The notes beneath the pieces were generated by a model. That model saw only the letters and a program-made list of their open reading frames with translations, was not told the origin of the DNA and made no database searches. 64,000 nucleotides of DNA from Taiwanofungus camphoratus (Eukaryota > Basidiomycota > Agaricomycetes > Polyporales > Taiwanofungaceae), in NCBI GenBank assembly GCA_003999685.1, contig CP021226.1, positions 1,488,001 to 1,552,000 on the forward strand, given 5' to 3'. The number at the start of each line of letters is the position of its first letter. Positions within the stretch are counted from its first letter, which is position 1. Both the position numbers and the translations under genes were made by a program. This document shows, piece after piece, positions 61,105 to 64,000 of the stretch.

Positions 61105-63154
61105 ATGGACGGCGTACATCTCGACGGCGATACGCTCTCTCAAGGCTCCTCGGAAAATACGCCGCTCCTTCAGCACCAGCAGCCAAAAGACCGCTGGCAA
61201 TCTAGGATCTCGCCCGCTTCCCTCATTATCCCCGTCGCCATAGTGTACCGTCTGGCTACGCTACTTCCGTCCACGACCACTTTCTATGTCGTGCGCCAGC
61301 TCGTTTGTAGACTGTGGTATGCCTCCCGTGACCCAAGCCAAATTCCTCCAGACGGCCGGATGCCTGACGCGCTCTGTTCTATTCCTGGGGTCGACAAGTC
61401 TTACGCGACTGCGCTTACGGTCATGGGCATTTCCGGCGGAATAGCTTGTTAGTAGAATGAGCCTCCTTTCGCTCCACTCCTGACCCCAGCCATACACAGC
61501 CGTGATCGCGTATAGCGCAGTGAGCTTCTTCGCGTCCAGGTTTGGCAGGAAACCCGCCATCTTGGCAGTGCTCACGCTAGGAATGTCCGGGGATGTCTTT
61601 CTCATCATCTCGAGACTAGTCTTAGGGTCATGGCTCGAGGCGGTGGCACTCGTGCTTTGGCTTGTCTGCCAGTCGTTTTCGGATCCGTTGATATTCGTAT
61701 TTGCCACGAATATGTTCATTGTGGACTTGGTCAGCGCAGAGGACAGGTAAGCACGAAACAACAAGCTATCCTATACCTTACTAATATCAGTCTCGCCAAC
61801 CTAGAACAACCGCGCTCAGTGGGATGTCCGGATGGGCTACATTGGGTGGGCCATTTTCCCTCAATCAAGCACCGCCGCGTTATGACCTATCATCTAGGCG
61901 GCGCGATCTCTTTCACCGTCGGAGGGATGATCACGACGCGCATGGACAACGTCGTGCCCGTGTACGGCGTGGCAGGCGCCATGCTCGCCGCGGCATGGGC
62001 CTACGTCTACTTCATCTTGCCCGAGTCCTTCCCCCGAGAGAAGCGTGAGGAGCTGCGCCGCCAGCGTCTCGCCCAGGCCCAGGAGGCCGCGAGCGCGGAC
62101 ACGCAGCAGCAGAAGGGGCAGCGCGTGCTCGCGGCCCTCGCGGTCCCGCTCGAGCCGCTGAAGCAGCTCAGGCCGAGCCACAATCCCGTCACGAGGCGGC
62201 GCAACTGGCGGCTCCTGTACTGCGCCGTGCACGCGTTCTTTGCGGAGGTGGGCGGCAGCTACAGTGTGCTCTCCATAATCACGTTTCTCACCACACGCTA
62301 CAACTACACCCCCGCCGAGGTACGCGTGTTTGTTACACTGCCAGCTCGTCTGCGTAGTGATGTGAACCTTAGACGGGATACGTGCTGACGACCCTGAACT
62401 TGACTGACGTGTTTGTCTTGACCATCGTCATACCGCTCGCTGTTCGGCGTTTGCTGCGCCCGCTTTATAGACGTAGACAGCACCTTCCGGTGAACCCGTC
62501 CAGCGAAGAGCTCAACGAGGGTGAGACGGTGACAGAGGCAACGGACCATCTGGACGTGCACATTACGGTCGTGTCGTGGCTCATCGCTGCGTGTGCATAC
62601 GTCTTGCTGGGCAACTCGACCACGCGCCCGACGCAGCTTGCCTGTTAGTGCCCGCCCGAACTCCGCGATGTTTTCTCTCACTGATTGCACGCTGTAGCTG
62701 TCGTACTTCTCGGCTGCGCTTCAGGGCGCTCTCCCGTCTTCCGGAGCTTAGTCGTCGCTACGGTGAATCCGTTGAAACAAGGTGCGACTGCAGATCGTTC
62801 CTAAGATCAGTGCTCGCGGTTTGACACACGTCGACAGGGGAAGCACTGGCTGCGATCGAGATGGTGTCAGGTTTGGGCATGTTCCTGTCGCCCATTGTCA
62901 TGGGCAGTATTCTCACAGCGTTGGTCTCGCTCCACTCCTCGCATGATCGAGTGCTGAATAATTGGGCTTTGATAGTACGATCTCGACCCTGCCACAAGTC
63001 GTGTTCTGGGTGCAAGCCGTGCGTGCTTCTTGCTATACTACCTATCTTGCACTCCTGATCTTGTCTGGCCTTGCAGGCGGTCGTCATCACAGCTGCTTCT
63101 GTCTTGTTCCTCGTCAGAGATTCTGACCGCTATCAAAAACCGCAAGAGGAGTAG
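61105..63154 (+). CDS. MFS transporter, proton-coupled-folate-transporter-like group
   Basis: Major facilitator; substrate unknown. The start at 61105 ([20 protein letters not shown]) leads into [11 protein letters not shown] and helix 1, [20 protein letters not shown]. After an intron near 61450-61499 comes [20 protein letters not shown] with the helix 2-3 RFGRKP loop, then [20 protein letters not shown] and [19 protein letters not shown] frame-keeping intron (about 61748-61804) joins [15 protein letters not shown] to [14 protein letters not shown]. The central loop is basic, Arg/Gln/Ala-rich. The C half reads [80 protein letters not shown] and [20 protein letters not shown], ending 63154. 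Nine or more introns with good sites; exon borders at 61800-61910 and 62640-62840 are the least sure. Confidence 0.84.
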
Positions 63155-63652
63155 ATTGGTATCATCGGTTGTCACTGGTGTAGGTGGAATTGTACATTAT
63201 TGCTTCGTAATCGGTTATTCTGTCGTCTCTATCTTTACTGGACGCCAAGTCGTCCTATTTAACGTTCATTCGCGGCTGTCAATGTTTATTGAACGCTACT
63301 GAGCATGGGAACATGGCGTTCGCGGATGCCATGGTGCCCTGACTTGGAAAATTTCATACCCCATTTGCCTCACCACTGCGCGAGGCAGATATCTACACTT
63401 GCTACAACCAACTGTGTGGCGTAATTGAAGGCGCGCCGGTGAACAGTACTCAATAAATAGGTGGTCAACATCAGATACCAGAAAATGCTTGATTCAAATA
63501 AGACCCCGTCAATGAAAGCGTGTACATCATGTCTGGCACATTTATTCACAAATAATCGCAAACTAAAACAACTCCAAATTCCTTGACATCACGAGATAAA
63601 AAATGTTGATAATTCTACACCCAGGATCCCTACCGGTTCATACACCGCAATT
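63155..63652. other. Convergent 3' flanks; no gene seen
   Basis: About 500 bp between the MFS stop and the stop of the tandem-repeat gene. AT-rich on the right side. Confidence 0.5.
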
Positions 63653-64000
63653 TCACTTCCTTGGTGCTCGTGAGACTGGGCGATATGAAATCCAGACTCG
63701 ATCGTTACAAAGCTGCACACCTGTGTAATCAGACCAATGCATACTCACACCGAGCATAAAATCTTACCCCGGCCGTAGTGGCTCTGGATGTCATCGGTGA
63801 AGTCTTCATCCGAGTCCGCTGAATGCAGCATAAATCATCGTAAGAGATCTGGAGGCAAGTTAAGTGATAAACGAGCGCTTACCGCGACGGCCGTAGTGAC
63901 TTGCCACATCGTCAGTGAAGTCCTCGCGGCCGTAGTGGCTTTGGATATCATCGGTGAAATCCTCACGGCCGTAGTGGCTCTGGATATCGTCCGTGAAGTC
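63653..64000 (-). CDS. Tandem 13-residue-repeat protein, 3' end only
   Basis: The gene enters from beyond the right edge. Exons seen: 64000-63883, 63818-63768 and 63720-63653, with GT-AG introns of 64 and 47 nt. The first visible exon holds three 39-nt units: DFTDDIQSHYGRE twice (64000-63962 and 63961-63923), then DFTDDVASHYGRR. The next exon (51 nt) encodes a fourth unit, DSDEDFTDDIQSHYGR. The last exon encodes a unique basic tail of 23 codons, VQLCNDRVWISYRPVSRAPR, and stops at 63653. Both introns cut just after HYGR(R) in phase 1, so the 51-nt exon is phase-symmetric and can be duplicated without frame change. Unit sequences differ mainly at silent sites, showing selection on the peptide. 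I do not recognise the family; a repeat precursor cut into peptides is possible, though units are joined by single Arg, not the usual KR. Confidence 0.65.

Overview
The window looks like nuclear DNA of a basidiomycete, most likely an agaricomycete. Genes are dense, lie on both strands, and are cut by many short GT-AG introns of about 45-70 nt. The families present (DUF6534 membrane proteins, DUF202, small Kre9/Knh1-like secreted proteins, a Cys-rich tail protein) are typical of mushroom-forming fungi. Most genes here are spliced, so the exon chains below come from reading splice sites and protein families by eye. I saw no LTR element, no reverse transcriptase, no transposase, no rRNA and no convincing tRNA.

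Layout. 1-1046 has no confident gene. 1047-8715 is a housekeeping block: NOP12 (+) converges on FEN1 (-), and FEN1 shares a 240-bp divergent promoter with a YEATS-domain gene (+). 9185-11347 is a DUF6534 membrane protein, followed by a small Pro/Gln-rich reading frame with a frame break (12067-12427). 12428-16637 is gene-poor, with degraded coding-like pieces and one copy of a dispersed repeat. 16638-19751 is an NHA1-type alkali cation/H+ antiporter. It converges on an FAD amine oxidase of the COG2907 type (20158-22450, -). A second repeat copy follows, then RIF1 (23966-29181).

The middle (30179-38269) carries accessory genes: a Kre9/Knh1-like secreted protein, a DUF202 protein, a second DUF6534 gene (-), a GNAT acetyltransferase with an in-frame stop near its start (-), and a tiny Cys-rich tail protein (-). 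An MFS/SV2-like transporter (39810-43008) and an F-box-like protein (45781-47494) are separated by sparse DNA. FKBP12 (51382-51996), an unrecognised coiled-coil gene (52557-53013, -) and a second Kre9/Knh1-like gene (53301-53942) follow. A minus-strand candidate gene (about 54859-56240) precedes the third repeat copy, which holds two adjacent perfect hairpins. The window ends with a cyclopropane-fatty-acid-synthase-like methyltransferase (57542-60338), another MFS transporter (61105-63154), and the 3' end of a minus-strand gene made of 13-residue tandem repeats (63653 to the window edge).

How the genes relate. FEN1, RIF1 and the YEATS protein are replication/chromatin functions, and the FEN1/YEATS promoter holds an ACGCGT box. 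The amine oxidase and the CFA-synthase homologue belong to a pair of families commonly linked in bacteria and here lie about 35 kb apart. The Kre9/Knh1-like and DUF6534 genes each occur twice, which suggests local duplication. The three features that best repay a second look are the phase-symmetric tandem-repeat peptide gene at the right edge, the three-copy dispersed repeat with codon-like conservation, and the GC-AG intron inside FEN1.
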